Notes under the pieces: generated by a model
Told to the model about the DNA's origin: nothing
What the model saw: only the letters and a program-made list of their open reading frames with translations
Database searches by the model: none
Assembly: GCA_041739085.1 (NCBI GenBank)
Contig: JBGSON010000029.1
Location: forward strand, 1 to 20,372
From: JBGSON01 sp041739085
Lineage (GTDB): Bacteria > Patescibacteriota > Gracilibacteria > CAIRYL01
Direction: 5' to 3'
DNA length: 20,372 nt
Translations under genes and position numbers: made by a program
Shown here: positions 13,156-20,372 of the stretch, piece by piece
How the letters are laid out: every line of letters begins with the position of its first letter
How positions within the stretch are numbered: the first letter of the stretch is position 1

Positions 13156-14826
13156 TCAGTTATCTATCACATGATGGGTGTCTCGATGAAGATCATGTTC
13201 CTGCTCGGGAAGGAATGTGAGCTCAAGGCTTTTCGGATCAGAGATGTCCATATATCTTGATTCTGACTGAACGATCATCAGTACCCCTGCCCGGATGCGG
13301 GCTTGGATATCGCTTCTTTCCATGAGCTTCAAATAGAGCGTGTCATAGAGAAATTTTACAGATTCATTCCCCATTGGTGCGTCGAGATGAAAAAAGATAG
13401 GCTGGAAAACTCCTCTCTTTCCGTCCTCTGCGATCCGGTTGTGCTCGGAAATGGAAATAAGCTTCACGGCGAGGGCTTCCGCAAGCTCGTCATCTGCAGG
13501 CATCGTTTGTTCAAGCACGCTCTCGTTATCGAGTCCGTTCGCCTTATGGTTCTGTGAAAACCTGATAATGAATTCATTATGATGTTCGACATTGATGTTT
13601 GACGGATTTGCTTTCCCTACCCTCACGATCTTCAGTTCCTTGTCTTTATAGAAGAGAGGAGTGAATTCTCCTCGTATCGCCTCCTGCATTTCAGGAGAGA
13701 GGAGGGAGAATAGGCTCTCTTCCTCGGCATCAAGCACGCGTTCATTGACTCCGGTCATGTGATGAGTCCTGACCGTTTTTATCCGCGATGCGTCATCGCT
13801 GTATCTTTCCGAAATAAATGCGTTGAGGGCGAGTCCCTTCAGAGCGGTAATTTGAAGAGCTTTTTGAGTATTGGAATCAAGCGCTCCACAGCCATGGTGG
13901 CGATCATCAAGCGCCTCTGTGCTATGGGACTGGAGCTCAAGCGTGATGGGATACCCTGAAGATGAGACTCTTCTCATTTTTTCTCTGAGTACTTCAATAG
14001 GGCATGTCCTCTCATTCATCATGAGAGAGTCGCCGCTCTGTAAGATGAGAAGATCAGCTGTACGGCAGATGGACGATTCCGTTTCTTCCGGATATTCTTC
14101 TCCGAGGAGGAGTTTTTTTCCCGCGAGGGCCGCCGCTTTTGACATGTGGAGCTGATAACGGAGCTCTTTTCCAAAGATCATCTCGAACTCATCAAAGAGC
14201 CGCTCCTTTTCTTGATGTTTTGCAGGGTCGTTCAGGAGGCTTAGAATCCCACTGAGTGGTTCAGGACTATCGTTTATCGCATTGATGGCCTGACTCATCT
14301 TGATCCCGGCCATCGGCATCCAGCTCTCATGAAATCGGATGAGCGGATCCTGGGCAAACATTTCCGGTCCTCCGACTCTTCCATCCGCGCACTGAAAGAG
14401 GATCGAGGATTTCGGCATGTCAGCATTATGAGCATAGAGCATATAGAAAAGCGCATTTTCCATAAACATTTTGAGGTCTTCTCTTGCCTTCATGTTTCCG
14501 ATATTCACCGCTTCAATGAATTCTTTCCGGGTCGATATTGCTCCTTTTTGTTCAATCTCCCTCATCATCGCTTCCGCCTGATGGCGTATTCCTGCTCCCG
14601 GATTTGGGAACGCCACATGAGCGCGAAGAAGTGGCAAAGCTTTTTCTCCTCCGTCCAACACTGGGGTGTCCACATATCGCCGGTCGTCACCGCTTTCATC
14701 CAAAAAAAAGGGAATTACTGATTGAAAATGTGAGACTGGCATTGTACCGGGAAAGTGGGGAAATATCAATACATGAAAAAAATGGAAAATCAGGTTTTCT
14801 CTTTGTTGTCTCAATGATGAAGCCAT
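13156..14826 (-). CDS. Large protein with beta-carbonic-anhydrase-type zinc motifs
   Basis: 556 residues. Two motifs match those of beta-carbonic anhydrases: FQCADGRVGGP with C146, D148, R150 (the CxDxR zinc/dyad motif), and DDRHHGCGAL with H310 and C313 (the HxxC motif). In canonical enzymes of about 200 residues these lie roughly 55 residues apart; here they are 164 apart, with a helical insert (about 185-285). The C-terminal ~200 residues are unassigned and end in a His-rich stretch, EHDLHRDTHH. A GAGGAGA Shine-Dalgarno (14834-14840) sits 7 nt before ATG 14826, which fixes the start. The first 28 residues are oddly hydrophobic and His/Phe-rich. It lies 35 bp after the RNA methyltransferase gene, probably co-transcribed. 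A carbonic-anhydrase fold is inferred from motifs only; activity is uncertain. Confidence 0.6.
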   Translation of the reverse strand: MASSLRQQRENLIFHFFHVLIFPHFPGTMPVSHFQSVIPFFLDESGDDRRYVDTPVLDGGEKALPLLRAHVAFPNPGAGIRHQAEAMMREIEQKGAISTRKEFIEAVNIGNMKAREDLKMFMENALFYMLYAHNADMPKSSILFQCADGRVGGPEMFAQDPLIRFHESWMPMAGIKMSQAINAINDSPEPLSGILSLLNDPAKHQEKERLFDEFEMIFGKELRYQLHMSKAAALAGKKLLLGEEYPEETESSICRTADLLILQSGDSLMMNERTCPIEVLREKMRRVSSSGYPITLELQSHSTEALDDRHHGCGALDSNTQKALQITALKGLALNAFISERYSDDASRIKTVRTHHMTGVNERVLDAEEESLFSLLSPEMQEAIRGEFTPLFYKDKELKIVRVGKANPSNINVEHHNEFIIRFSQNHKANGLDNESVLEQTMPADDELAEALAVKLISISEHNRIAEDGKRGVFQPIFFHLDAPMGNESVKFLYDTLYLKLMERSDIQARIRAGVLMIVQSESRYMDISDPKSLELTFLPEQEHDLHRDTHHVIDN

Positions 14827-14861
14827 GGTTTCGTCTCCTCGGATTCCAGGTATGGTTTAGA

Positions 14862-15833
14862 TCAGCGAATGGGATTCATCTTCCTCAACTTCGCCACAAA
14901 AAACGCAGTGAAGAGAGCATCGGGAATAATTCTTTTTGCTTGTGCGACTGCCGGATGGAAAATCTTTTCTTCATATTTCAGAAGACCGGGATATGTGTTA
15001 GGGATTTGGAGAGATATCGGCCTCATCTCCATATCTCCAGTCCGCCTCAAAAACCAGTCGACGATCGCTTCGTTCTCCTCGACGCTGAACGTGCAGGTCG
15101 AATAGACCATGATCCCGCCCGGTCTCAGCATATGATAGGCGGACATGATGAGACCTTTTTGTGTGCCGATGAGTTCTTTGTTTTTTTTCGGATCCCACGA
15201 GAAATACGACCTCGGTTGAGAGAGATCGATCCCTCCCTCGTTGGAACAGGGAGCATCGAGGAGTACGCGGTCAAAATATGCTATGAACTCGGGATGATCC
15301 TTGTAAAGACCGATCCCGTTGTCGAGAAGGATCTCATAATTTTTTACTCCCTGTAGTTTCAGATTATATTCGAGCCGCTGAATGCGAATAGGATTTTTTT
15401 CAACGCACACTATTTTCGACTCGTCTCCTGTCATCGCCTGGATCTCCGTGGATTTTCCACCAGGAGCCGCGGCGAGGTCAAGCACCGTCTGTCCTTTCTC
15501 CGGCGCCAGTATAAAAGGCGGGATCATGCTCGAAAGTTCCTGGAGATAGATCTTCCCGGTTTTGTAGGAATCCGTTTCTCCTATTTCTTTTTCCGATCCC
15601 TTCGTCACGACATACGAATTCGGAAGAGGCCCCTTTCTTGTCAGAATCCTGTGATCCTGAAGATCATTGAGGATCTCCTGTCCTGCCTGTAGTGTATTTA
15701 TCCGAAAAGTCGTCGGCTTGTCCGAAGAAATAGCGCGGATAATCCCCTGATATGAATTCGGATATATAGACCGGATTTTTTCTTCGATCAGTTTTTTTTT
15801 ATCCTGAAACGGAGTTATCCGGGAATTCCTCAT
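14862..15833 (-). CDS. NOL1/NOP2/Sun-family RNA (cytosine-5) methyltransferase
   Basis: 323 residues from ATG 15833. SAM motif I is VLDLAAAPGGKS (117-128). Motif IV is LLDAPCSNEGG (191-201) with the product-release cysteine C196. Motif VI is VYSTCTFSVEENE (243-255) with the catalytic cysteine C247. These are diagnostic of RsmB/RsmF-type m5C methyltransferases that use S-adenosylmethionine on rRNA or tRNA. The long NusB-like N-terminal domain of RsmB is absent and no C-terminal PUA domain is evident, so it is a compact version; the target base cannot be told. An in-frame TTG at 15866 would add 11 residues. It is upstream of the carbonic-anhydrase-like gene and 63 bp downstream of a small membrane protein gene on the same strand. 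Confidence 0.88.
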   Translation of the reverse strand: MRNSRITPFQDKKKLIEEKIRSIYPNSYQGIIRAISSDKPTTFRINTLQAGQEILNDLQDHRILTRKGPLPNSYVVTKGSEKEIGETDSYKTGKIYLQELSSMIPPFILAPEKGQTVLDLAAAPGGKSTEIQAMTGDESKIVCVEKNPIRIQRLEYNLKLQGVKNYEILLDNGIGLYKDHPEFIAYFDRVLLDAPCSNEGGIDLSQPRSYFSWDPKKNKELIGTQKGLIMSAYHMLRPGGIMVYSTCTFSVEENEAIVDWFLRRTGDMEMRPISLQIPNTYPGLLKYEEKIFHPAVAQAKRIIPDALFTAFFVAKLRKMNPIR

Positions 15834-15896
15834 GATTGATGCGATGCTAAAACATGGAATGTTCAATTTTCAGCATACAGAACATGAAGGGGGCAC

Positions 15897-16160
15897 TCAA
15901 TGCTGATGATTCATCCAGATCTTTTTGAAGAAGGGGAGCGTGAGCGTGGAGAGGAGGAATCCGATTGTCGGGACCATCGCGTTCAAAAAAGGTGAGCTGA
16001 TCCCGAGCACGAGGAAGTAAGAAAGTACCGCAAGATAGGTAAAAACAGTGAGGAGTGCTTTCCTGAAAAAACTGGTCTCCCATTTTTTGTCGAGTTCAAC
16101 GCTCTTGTTCCTCTCCTCGATTCTCCTCACGCGGTTTTCCAGTTCTTTCATTTTTTCCAT
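15897..16160 (-). CDS. Small two-helix membrane protein with N-terminal coiled segment
   Basis: 87 residues from ATG 16160 (ATG 16151 is an alternative). An N-terminal charged helix MKELENRVRRIEERNKSVE (about 4-22) is followed by DKKWETSFFRK. Two membrane helices come next: about 34-52 (LLTVFTYLAVLSYFLVLGI) and 57-77 (NAMVPTIGFLLSTLTLPFF). The tail KKIWMNHQH is cytoplasmic or basic. I recognise this as a conserved small membrane protein type of CPR bacteria, with no known function. It may anchor a complex at the membrane. It lies 28 bp after the OmdA-domain gene on the same strand. No Shine-Dalgarno is visible. Confidence 0.72.
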   Translation of the reverse strand: MEKMKELENRVRRIEERNKSVELDKKWETSFFRKALLTVFTYLAVLSYFLVLGISSPFLNAMVPTIGFLLSTLTLPFFKKIWMNHQH

Positions 16161-16188
16161 GGGGTGGTAAAACTGTCTTGCGTGCAAA

Positions 16189-16437
16189 TCACACAATTTT
16201 TTTCTTCCAGGACATTTTCATGTAAACATCTCCCTTCTTCAGTTCATCCAACATCTGATTCAGCCGGCTCCGTTTTGTTTCTTCTCGAACTGCACGGATT
16301 ATCCAGCCAAGGTAGTCGTTCTGCTGATATGGCGGACGCGCCTCATACGCCGGCATCAGATGGGAATTGGTGAGTGCCCGCTGAACAAAGTCCGGCATCG
16401 GATGACGTGGACGACGGGAAACAAGATTGCTTATCAT
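16189..16437 (-). CDS. OmdA/YdeI-type domain protein
   Basis: 82 residues from ATG 16437. The body matches the Bacteriocin-protection YdeI/OmpD-associated domain (PF13376): MPDFVQRALTNSHLMPAYEA, then YLGWIIRAVREETKRSR and LNQMLDELKKGDVYM. The W-I-x-x-A-x-x-x-E-T-x-x-R-x pattern and the final K-G-x-x-Y are the family hallmarks. In other bacteria the domain is linked to bacteriocin or peptide tolerance, but its biochemistry is unclear. The protein is the domain alone, without the usual longer N-terminal part. The start codon is only 14 nt after the 3' CCA end of tRNA-Ala, so the mRNA 5' end may be produced by tRNA processing. An apparent longer frame (to 16500) runs into the tRNA and is rejected. 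Confidence 0.75.
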   Translation of the reverse strand: MISNLVSRRPRHPMPDFVQRALTNSHLMPAYEARPPYQQNDYLGWIIRAVREETKRSRLNQMLDELKKGDVYMKMSWKKKIV

Positions 16438-16451
16438 TTTCAGGATCTCAA

Positions 16452-16528
<77 letters not shown>

Positions 16529-16541
16529 ACGTTGCGGAGGT

Positions 16542-16570
16542 ATTTTTGCAGAATCGCGACTGATTATCAA
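16542..16570 (-). promoter_or_regulatory. Putative promoter of tRNA-Ala and downstream genes
   Basis: On the minus strand TTGATA (16570-16565, 5/6) and AAAAAT (16547-16542, 4/6) are 17 nt apart, with the -10 13 nt before the mature tRNA 5' end. It could drive the whole run from the tRNA to the carbonic-anhydrase-like gene. Confidence 0.45.
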
Positions 16571-16706
16571 CGGAATGTAAATTTATATAAGTCTAGTAGG
16601 TTCATATAGTTATTTCTCATGTAAACTTTCTCGCTTTCCAACCTTTCCATTTTATATGCAATGCTTCATATTTACCGATGTCCAATTTGTTGTCTCCATT
16701 CGATCT

Positions 16707-17315
16707 ATGTTCTTTCGTCAATTGAAACTCGGGCACATGGAGAACTTCTCGTATCTCATCGGATGCGAGGACACAAGAGAGGCGGCGGTCATCGACTGCG
16801 GGTTCTCTTGTGATGTTCTGATCAAAGAAGCGGAGAACAACGGATATACTATCAGGAAAATATTCCTCACCCATTTCCATTACGATCATTCTCAGGAAGC
16901 GGAACTCCTGAGTTCAAAAACCGGAGCGGAAATTTTCGGTCATGAGCAGGGAAATGAAAAAAGGAAAGAGAATGTTTATGCGTGCGTTATTCCAAAAGAA
17001 TTTACACCGCTCAGAGATGGAGATGAAATATCCGTGGGGAATATTCGCGGGAAAGTGATCCACACTCCAGGTCATCAGAGCGACCATATCTGTTTACTTT
17101 TCAAAGATTATCTCATGACCGGAGACATGCTTTTCATCGGGAGCGTCGGAAGGATCGATCTCCCTGATTCAAATCCAGATGATATGGAGGAATCAATAAA
17201 AAAGCTGAAATCTTTCCCGGATACTCTTATCGTATATCCGGGGCATGATTATGGAGATGCGCCATTTCAGACGCTTGGAGAAGAGAAAAAAGGGAATCCT
17301 TTTTTTCAGGTGTGA
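16707..17315 (+). CDS. Metallo-beta-lactamase-fold hydrolase (glyoxalase II / persulfide dioxygenase type)
   Basis: 202 residues from ATG 16707 (start MFFRQLKLGHMENFSYLIG, the usual beginning of this family). The metal-binding motif is THFHYDH (H56, H58, D60, H61). H123 lies in HTPGHQSDH, D140 in TGDMLFIGSVGRIDLP, and H180 in YPGHDYG. GSVGR(I)DLP and PGHDYG are typical of the glyoxalase II/ETHE1 subgroup that hydrolyses thioesters such as S-lactoylglutathione or oxidises persulfides. CPR lack glutathione as a rule, so the substrate is open. An ATG at 16656 would add 17 residues; I reject it because of the family alignment, but no promoter or Shine-Dalgarno decides. It converges on the HEGGH gene with an 11-bp gap. 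Confidence 0.82.
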   Translation: MFFRQLKLGHMENFSYLIGCEDTREAAVIDCGFSCDVLIKEAENNGYTIRKIFLTHFHYDHSQEAELLSSKTGAEIFGHEQGNEKRKENVYACVIPKEFTPLRDGDEISVGNIRGKVIHTPGHQSDHICLLFKDYLMTGDMLFIGSVGRIDLPDSNPDDMEESIKKLKSFPDTLIVYPGHDYGDAPFQTLGEEKKGNPFFQV

Positions 17316-17326
17316 AATTCTGGAGA

Positions 17327-18163
17327 CTATGAGACTTCATCCTGGTTCCCCCGTAATTCTTCCAGTTTCTTCAGATTTGAGAGGAAATAGTCGACTTCTC
17401 TCAACACATCGTTCTGGCCCCATTGCGGAACTATCCCGAATCCCCAATTCAAAAAACCTTTTGGGACTCCTCTGTCCACTGCTCCCAGAGATCCCTCGTT
17501 CTTGAGTTCAATAAATGCTTTGTTCACTTCCATCTCACGGCAGATCCGCTCCGGAGAATCCGGAGGAGCATCCATGGGTAATCCTGAGAGGAACTGGATT
17601 GCATGTCCTCCTTCGTGGAAGATGCTTTTCGGAGCCGGATGCTTCGCGAGAAAAATCACAGCAGGATAAGAAAGCGCGGAATCAAGTTCCGCATTGAGAA
17701 AAGAATCAAGTTTTCCTCTGCTGCGGAGGCCGCTCAGTATCGTTTCGATCCCTTCGTGAGTAGTAAAAGCGGCCGTCACGGTGTCCGGCTGAACAAAACC
17801 GATCTGGAGGCCGAGGAATTGCTCAACAGACTGGCGAGTTTTTAGAAGTCGGGAATTCCGAATGACTCCGATCCCCCGTGACGCGAGAAGAGAGAGGAAG
17901 GCTTCAGGATCATCGCCTGCCTCACGCACCATCCTCCCGAATTCTGAAAGGAAGCGGTCATAATTCTCAATGCCATTTTCGCCATATCCCACAGACCGGA
18001 AATCAAACGAAAGGACTTTCTCCATCCTCCGTTCATAGAGTTTCCGGTACTGGATCACGCTCGCTTCTCTTTCCCTTGTTCGTGACGCCTCGACTTCCGA
18101 CACAGACTGGATTTCAAGTGCGGGGTTCTCTTTACTGCCTGACGGAGGAAGATCTTCGACCAT
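17327..18163 (-). CDS. Putative zinc metallopeptidase-like protein (HEGGH)
   Basis: 278 residues from ATG 18163. The central motif IFHEGGHAIQFLSG gives H183, E184 and H187 of an HExxH zinc site. About 24 residues later REMEVNKAF supplies E210/E212 as a possible third ligand, a gluzincin-like layout. N-terminal ~60 residues are acidic and helical (EVEASRTREREASVIQYRKL). No signal peptide or membrane span is visible, so a cytoplasmic location is likely. The family beyond the motif is not recognised, and the motif alone does not prove peptidase activity. It lies 42 bp downstream of another unknown gene on the same strand, probably in one transcript. A TTG two codons upstream is less likely as a start. 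Confidence 0.6.
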   Translation of the reverse strand: MVEDLPPSGSKENPALEIQSVSEVEASRTREREASVIQYRKLYERRMEKVLSFDFRSVGYGENGIENYDRFLSEFGRMVREAGDDPEAFLSLLASRGIGVIRNSRLLKTRQSVEQFLGLQIGFVQPDTVTAAFTTHEGIETILSGLRSRGKLDSFLNAELDSALSYPAVIFLAKHPAPKSIFHEGGHAIQFLSGLPMDAPPDSPERICREMEVNKAFIELKNEGSLGAVDRGVPKGFLNWGFGIVPQWGQNDVLREVDYFLSNLKKLEELRGNQDEVS

Positions 18164-18205
18164 TCTCAAAATGGAAATGAAAGGTGCTGGCTAAGAATAG
18201 ATGTC

Positions 18206-18907
18206 TCAGTTGTGTACATCATCTTCTCCTTCTCCATTGGGAGGATTTTTTTTCTTGTCTTTGTCTCCCATCATCTTTTTTTCTTGAGAAAGCAATGCCG
18301 CTCCGACATCATCAATAGGGCATGCGGCGAGAAGAGCAACCCAATTGATTTTCCCGGCTTGATTCATGAGGTATGTCGCTTGACCAGTGTATCGGAGACT
18401 ATTGAGAATCTTCAGTGCATTGCAGAGAAGCGCTACGATTTTTGCTGCCGCGATCATATTGTAAGAAAACTCGATCCCGACTGCGAGTTTCTGTGTCCGG
18501 TTTAATTTGTTATAGAAAACAAAAAACACCTTTTTCATATCCTCCGGCAGATTCGGAAGGTTCTGAATCCCTCCTAAGAGATCTTCTCTTCCCGCCTGGG
18601 TCGCAAGGCTTCCGACAAATCGCACGAATGTTTCGATCCCGTTCGCGGGGGCGAGGAGGAGTCTCTGATAATCTTCAAGCTCGTTCTGTCCGGTATAGAA
18701 TTGAACCGCGTTGTTTATCGCGGTGCTGTTCTGTCCGCTATGAATGAGGAATCCGAAGATCGCATCAATGTCATCCTGTGACATGCTCTTGAGGATTTCT
18801 TTGTATTCTCCCGGAGCTTCAGTTCCGTTAAACTTCTCAACTTCTTTATTAAGTGGGTTGGCGGGTGTGTTTTTTTTAGGCTGAGGGAGGCGGTCGATTT
18901 CTGACAT
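18206..18907 (-). CDS. Unknown protein with alpha-helical core
   Basis: 233 residues from ATG 18907, not recognised. The N-terminal ~30 residues are polar and disordered-like (PQPKKNTPANPLNKEVEK). The central part (about 30-140) is helical (EYKEILKSMSQDDIDAIFG). A hydrophobic stretch, YNMIAAAKIVALLCNALKIL (about 149-168), may be one membrane-associated helix. The C-terminus is a charged tail (KKMMGDKDKKKNPPNGEGED). It is upstream of, and likely co-transcribed with, the HEGGH protein, so the two may act together. The first possible codon (TTG 18922) lies only 3 nt after the -10 box and would be outside the transcript, which favours ATG 18907. Confidence 0.6.
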   Translation of the reverse strand: MSEIDRLPQPKKNTPANPLNKEVEKFNGTEAPGEYKEILKSMSQDDIDAIFGFLIHSGQNSTAINNAVQFYTGQNELEDYQRLLLAPANGIETFVRFVGSLATQAGREDLLGGIQNLPNLPEDMKKVFFVFYNKLNRTQKLAVGIEFSYNMIAAAKIVALLCNALKILNSLRYTGQATYLMNQAGKINWVALLAACPIDDVGAALLSQEKKMMGDKDKKKNPPNGEGEDDVHN

Positions 18908-18925
18908 TTTTTTTATTCTCAAGTC

Positions 18926-18931
18926 ATTATA
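18926..18931 (-). promoter_or_regulatory. Consensus -10 box of the unknown/HEGGH gene pair
   Basis: The minus strand reads TGTATAAT, a perfect TATAAT preceded by TG, as at 6154. It ends 18 nt before ATG 18907, predicting a leader of about 12 nt. No convincing -35 is seen. Confidence 0.55.
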
Positions 18932-19090
18932 CAGGAAAACCGGCTCAGAGTCATGGCAAATCGACCACTGAAGAGAGTGTCGGAATGCCTCATCTTCAAA
19001 AGTAGAAATCCGGTATAGATATTGGACGAGATAAGGGATAAGGGTCTCCCATCGTTTTTGTATCGAAATAGATTTGTAAAATCAATTCCC

Positions 19091-19133
19091 GTAGGGGCAA
19101 AAAACATTTTGCCCCTACAAATTTTGCCCCTCC
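19091..19133. repeat. REP-like palindrome with a duplicated arm
   Basis: GTAGGGGCAAAA (19091-19102) pairs perfectly with TTTTGCCCCTAC (19107-19118) across a 4-nt loop. A direct copy of the right arm with one mismatch, TTTTGCCCCTCC, follows at 19122-19133. It lies just 3' of the Pif1-WYL gene. It has the form of a REP/MITE-type dispersed palindrome; it could also act as an mRNA 3' hairpin, though no U-tract follows on either strand. Confidence 0.6.
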
Positions 19134-19142
19134 GAACAGCAA

Positions 19143-20372
19143 TCACGACATTTCCCGTTCCCCGATTTCCAGTATCCGGTCAATGCGGAATACCCTCTCT
19201 TCCTGCCTTGTCATGCAGAACGCGCGGACTCCGAGAAATGTTTTTCCGGCATATTCTTCCGGCCCGACTTTTTTGACGAGGATAGAACGTTTTGATTTCG
19301 TGTCATTCGCCTTGAGGTAGACGATATGAACCGGCCGGTTTTCCTTTTTTGCCTTGATGAGAAGAACAGTTTTATCCTCGAGAGAGAGGAGCTTGTCCGA
19401 GAGATCATACTGGAATCCGGTGATGAATTTCATCACCCGGCGATCTACGATGAGATGGTTTTTTCGCAGGGGTTTTCGGAGCACCATGCCTTCGAGAGTC
19501 CGGCACCGGCTGAGCGCGACATACGCCTGTCCGTGCGCGAACATCCCCCGTCCGGAATCTAGGATCACGCGATCAAACGTCTTTCCCTGGCTTTTATGGA
19601 TCGTCACCGCCCAGGAGAGCCGGAGGGGAATTTGAGTGAACGAGCCGACGGATTCCGTATCCAATTGTCTGCTCTTCCGGTCAAACACATATCGGTTGAT
19701 ATCCCATGTGAATGGCTCCACAAATACGGATTTGCCGGTATCAAGTTCAACATCGATCCCTTCATCGGATACTTTCGTTACCCTTCCGATGGTCCCATTA
19801 ACCCATCTCCCCGCCGCATCGTTATTGAGGAACATGATTTTTGCTCCGGGTTTCAGTGTGAGAGATCCTTCCGTCGGAAACGAGTTTTTCTGAAAATCGC
19901 CCTTCGCCCGACAGATATATGTTTTCCCGCGCGCTTTTATCTTTCCGAGTTCCCGGGCGTTGATCGCGTCCGCGATGTCGTTCGTCGGGGTGAGGGTGAG
20001 GTAGTCGCTCATTTCAAATTCGGAATCTACTCGCGCATTCAATCTCTGAAGATGCCCCTCATCCACGGAATTGTTTCGCACAGCGTTGAGGATCTCGATA
20101 AATCCCGAATCCTTCTGCCGATATATCTTTTCGAGCTCCACGAATGTGAGATCGAATTCTCCGCGTTTCATCACTTCGGCGCTGAAGAAAAATGGAGTTT
20201 CATACACATCTCCGAAATATTCTTTTTCCTTCCCCGTGACGACAGGGGGGAGCTGGTACAAATCTCCGATAAAAAGCATCTGGATCCCCCCGAACGGGAT
20301 TTTTTTCTTTAACACGGTCCGCAGAAAAAGGTCCATGTAATCGAGGAGATCCGCACGGACCATGGAAATCTC
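19143..20372 (-). CDS. Pif1-like helicase with C-terminal WYL domain (5' end outside window)
   Basis: The C-terminal ~409 residues of a superfamily 1B helicase; the frame stays open to the window edge, starting EISMVRADLLDYMD, the Walker B/motif II neighbourhood (DEISM) of Pif1/RecD enzymes. Motif III is FIGDLYQLPPV. The later motifs are LTPTNDIADAIN, LSWAVTIHKSQGKTFDRVILD (motif V type) and GQAYVALSRCRTLEGM (motif VI). Walker A lies outside the window. After about residue 315 there is a WYL-type ligand-binding domain: LLIKAKKENRPVHIVYLK, YAGKTFLGVRAFC and ERVFRIDRILEI. WYL domains sense nucleic acids or nucleotides in CRISPR and DNA-damage regulators, so here one may tune helicase activity. 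The ATG at 20363 is internal, not the start. Confidence 0.88.
   Translation of the reverse strand, partial: EISMVRADLLDYMDLFLRTVLKKKIPFGGIQMLFIGDLYQLPPVVTGKEKEYFGDVYETPFFFSAEVMKRGEFDLTFVELEKIYRQKDSGFIEILNAVRNNSVDEGHLQRLNARVDSEFEMSDYLTLTPTNDIADAINARELGKIKARGKTYICRAKGDFQKNSFPTEGSLTLKPGAKIMFLNNDAAGRWVNGTIGRVTKVSDEGIDVELDTGKSVFVEPFTWDINRYVFDRKSRQLDTESVGSFTQIPLRLSWAVTIHKSQGKTFDRVILDSGRGMFAHGQAYVALSRCRTLEGMVLRKPLRKNHLIVDRRVMKFITGFQYDLSDKLLSLEDKTVLLIKAKKENRPVHIVYLKANDTKSKRSILVKKVGPEEYAGKTFLGVRAFCMTRQEERVFRIDRILEIGEREMS

Noticed and set aside
14740..14742. Internal ATG (MPVSHFQ) as start of the carbonic-anhydrase-like gene, because the first 28 residues look odd
   Set aside because: The upstream ATG at 14826 has a strong GAGGAGA at 7 nt spacing, and the internal ATG has none.
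14538..15356. A 272-codon plus-strand frame spanning two minus-strand genes
   Set aside because: It crosses the ends of the RNA methyltransferase and carbonic-anhydrase-like genes, both supported by motifs and one by a strong Shine-Dalgarno.

Overview
The window reads as a chromosomal segment of a Candidate Phyla Radiation (Patescibacteria) bacterium, with Peregrinibacteria or a relative as my best guess. Three things point there. Cysteine-rich zinc-ribbon proteins of a CPR type occur in several copies. A small 'NRVRRIEERNK' two-helix membrane protein and a soluble TraG/VirB4-like ATPase are present, both of which I know mainly from CPR genomes. Most genes lack Shine-Dalgarno sites. TGA is used as an ordinary stop, so this is not a UGA=Gly Gracilibacteria or Absconditabacteria genome. 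The lineage is inferred from gene content, not from a marker phylogeny.

Left part (1-7840) is the most unusual region. Three large paralogous zinc-ribbon proteins (one cut by the left edge, then 2976-4613 and 6167-7840) alternate with two 256-residue TrmB-like regulators (2114-2884 minus, 5242-6012 plus) and two small acidic proteins that both begin MGE (1727-2125, 4804-5187). An SAM methyltransferase (616-1383) and a 60-residue mini zinc-ribbon ORF (1431-1613) also lie here. The layout resembles a repeated cassette of small protein, TrmB-like regulator and zinc-ribbon protein. Both complete large zinc-ribbon genes start exactly 7 nt after a -10 box, which predicts leaderless mRNAs. An 18-bp inverted repeat sits at the predicted start of the divergent regulator gene. 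Tandem YACAAAR heptamers follow both complete zinc-ribbon genes.

Middle part (7841-13155): a good promoter with AAAGAATT elements drives a 743-residue TraG/VirB4-like ATPase. It converges on a PAS-PAS-PAS-GGDEF-HD-GYP protein whose GGDEF motif is degenerate and whose HD-GYP motifs are intact.

Right part (13156-20372), mostly minus strand. A probable transcription unit begins with tRNA-Ala(GGC), then an OmdA/YdeI-domain protein only 14 nt after the tRNA CCA end, a small membrane protein, a NOL1/NOP2/Sun RNA m5C methyltransferase, and a 556-residue protein carrying the two beta-carbonic-anhydrase zinc motifs far apart. A metallo-beta-lactamase-fold hydrolase is divergent from the tRNA. Beyond it are a HEGGH metallopeptidase-like protein and an unknown protein in tandem, a REP-like palindrome, and a Pif1-type helicase fused to a WYL domain that runs off the right edge. 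No intergenic stretch exceeds 300 bases.
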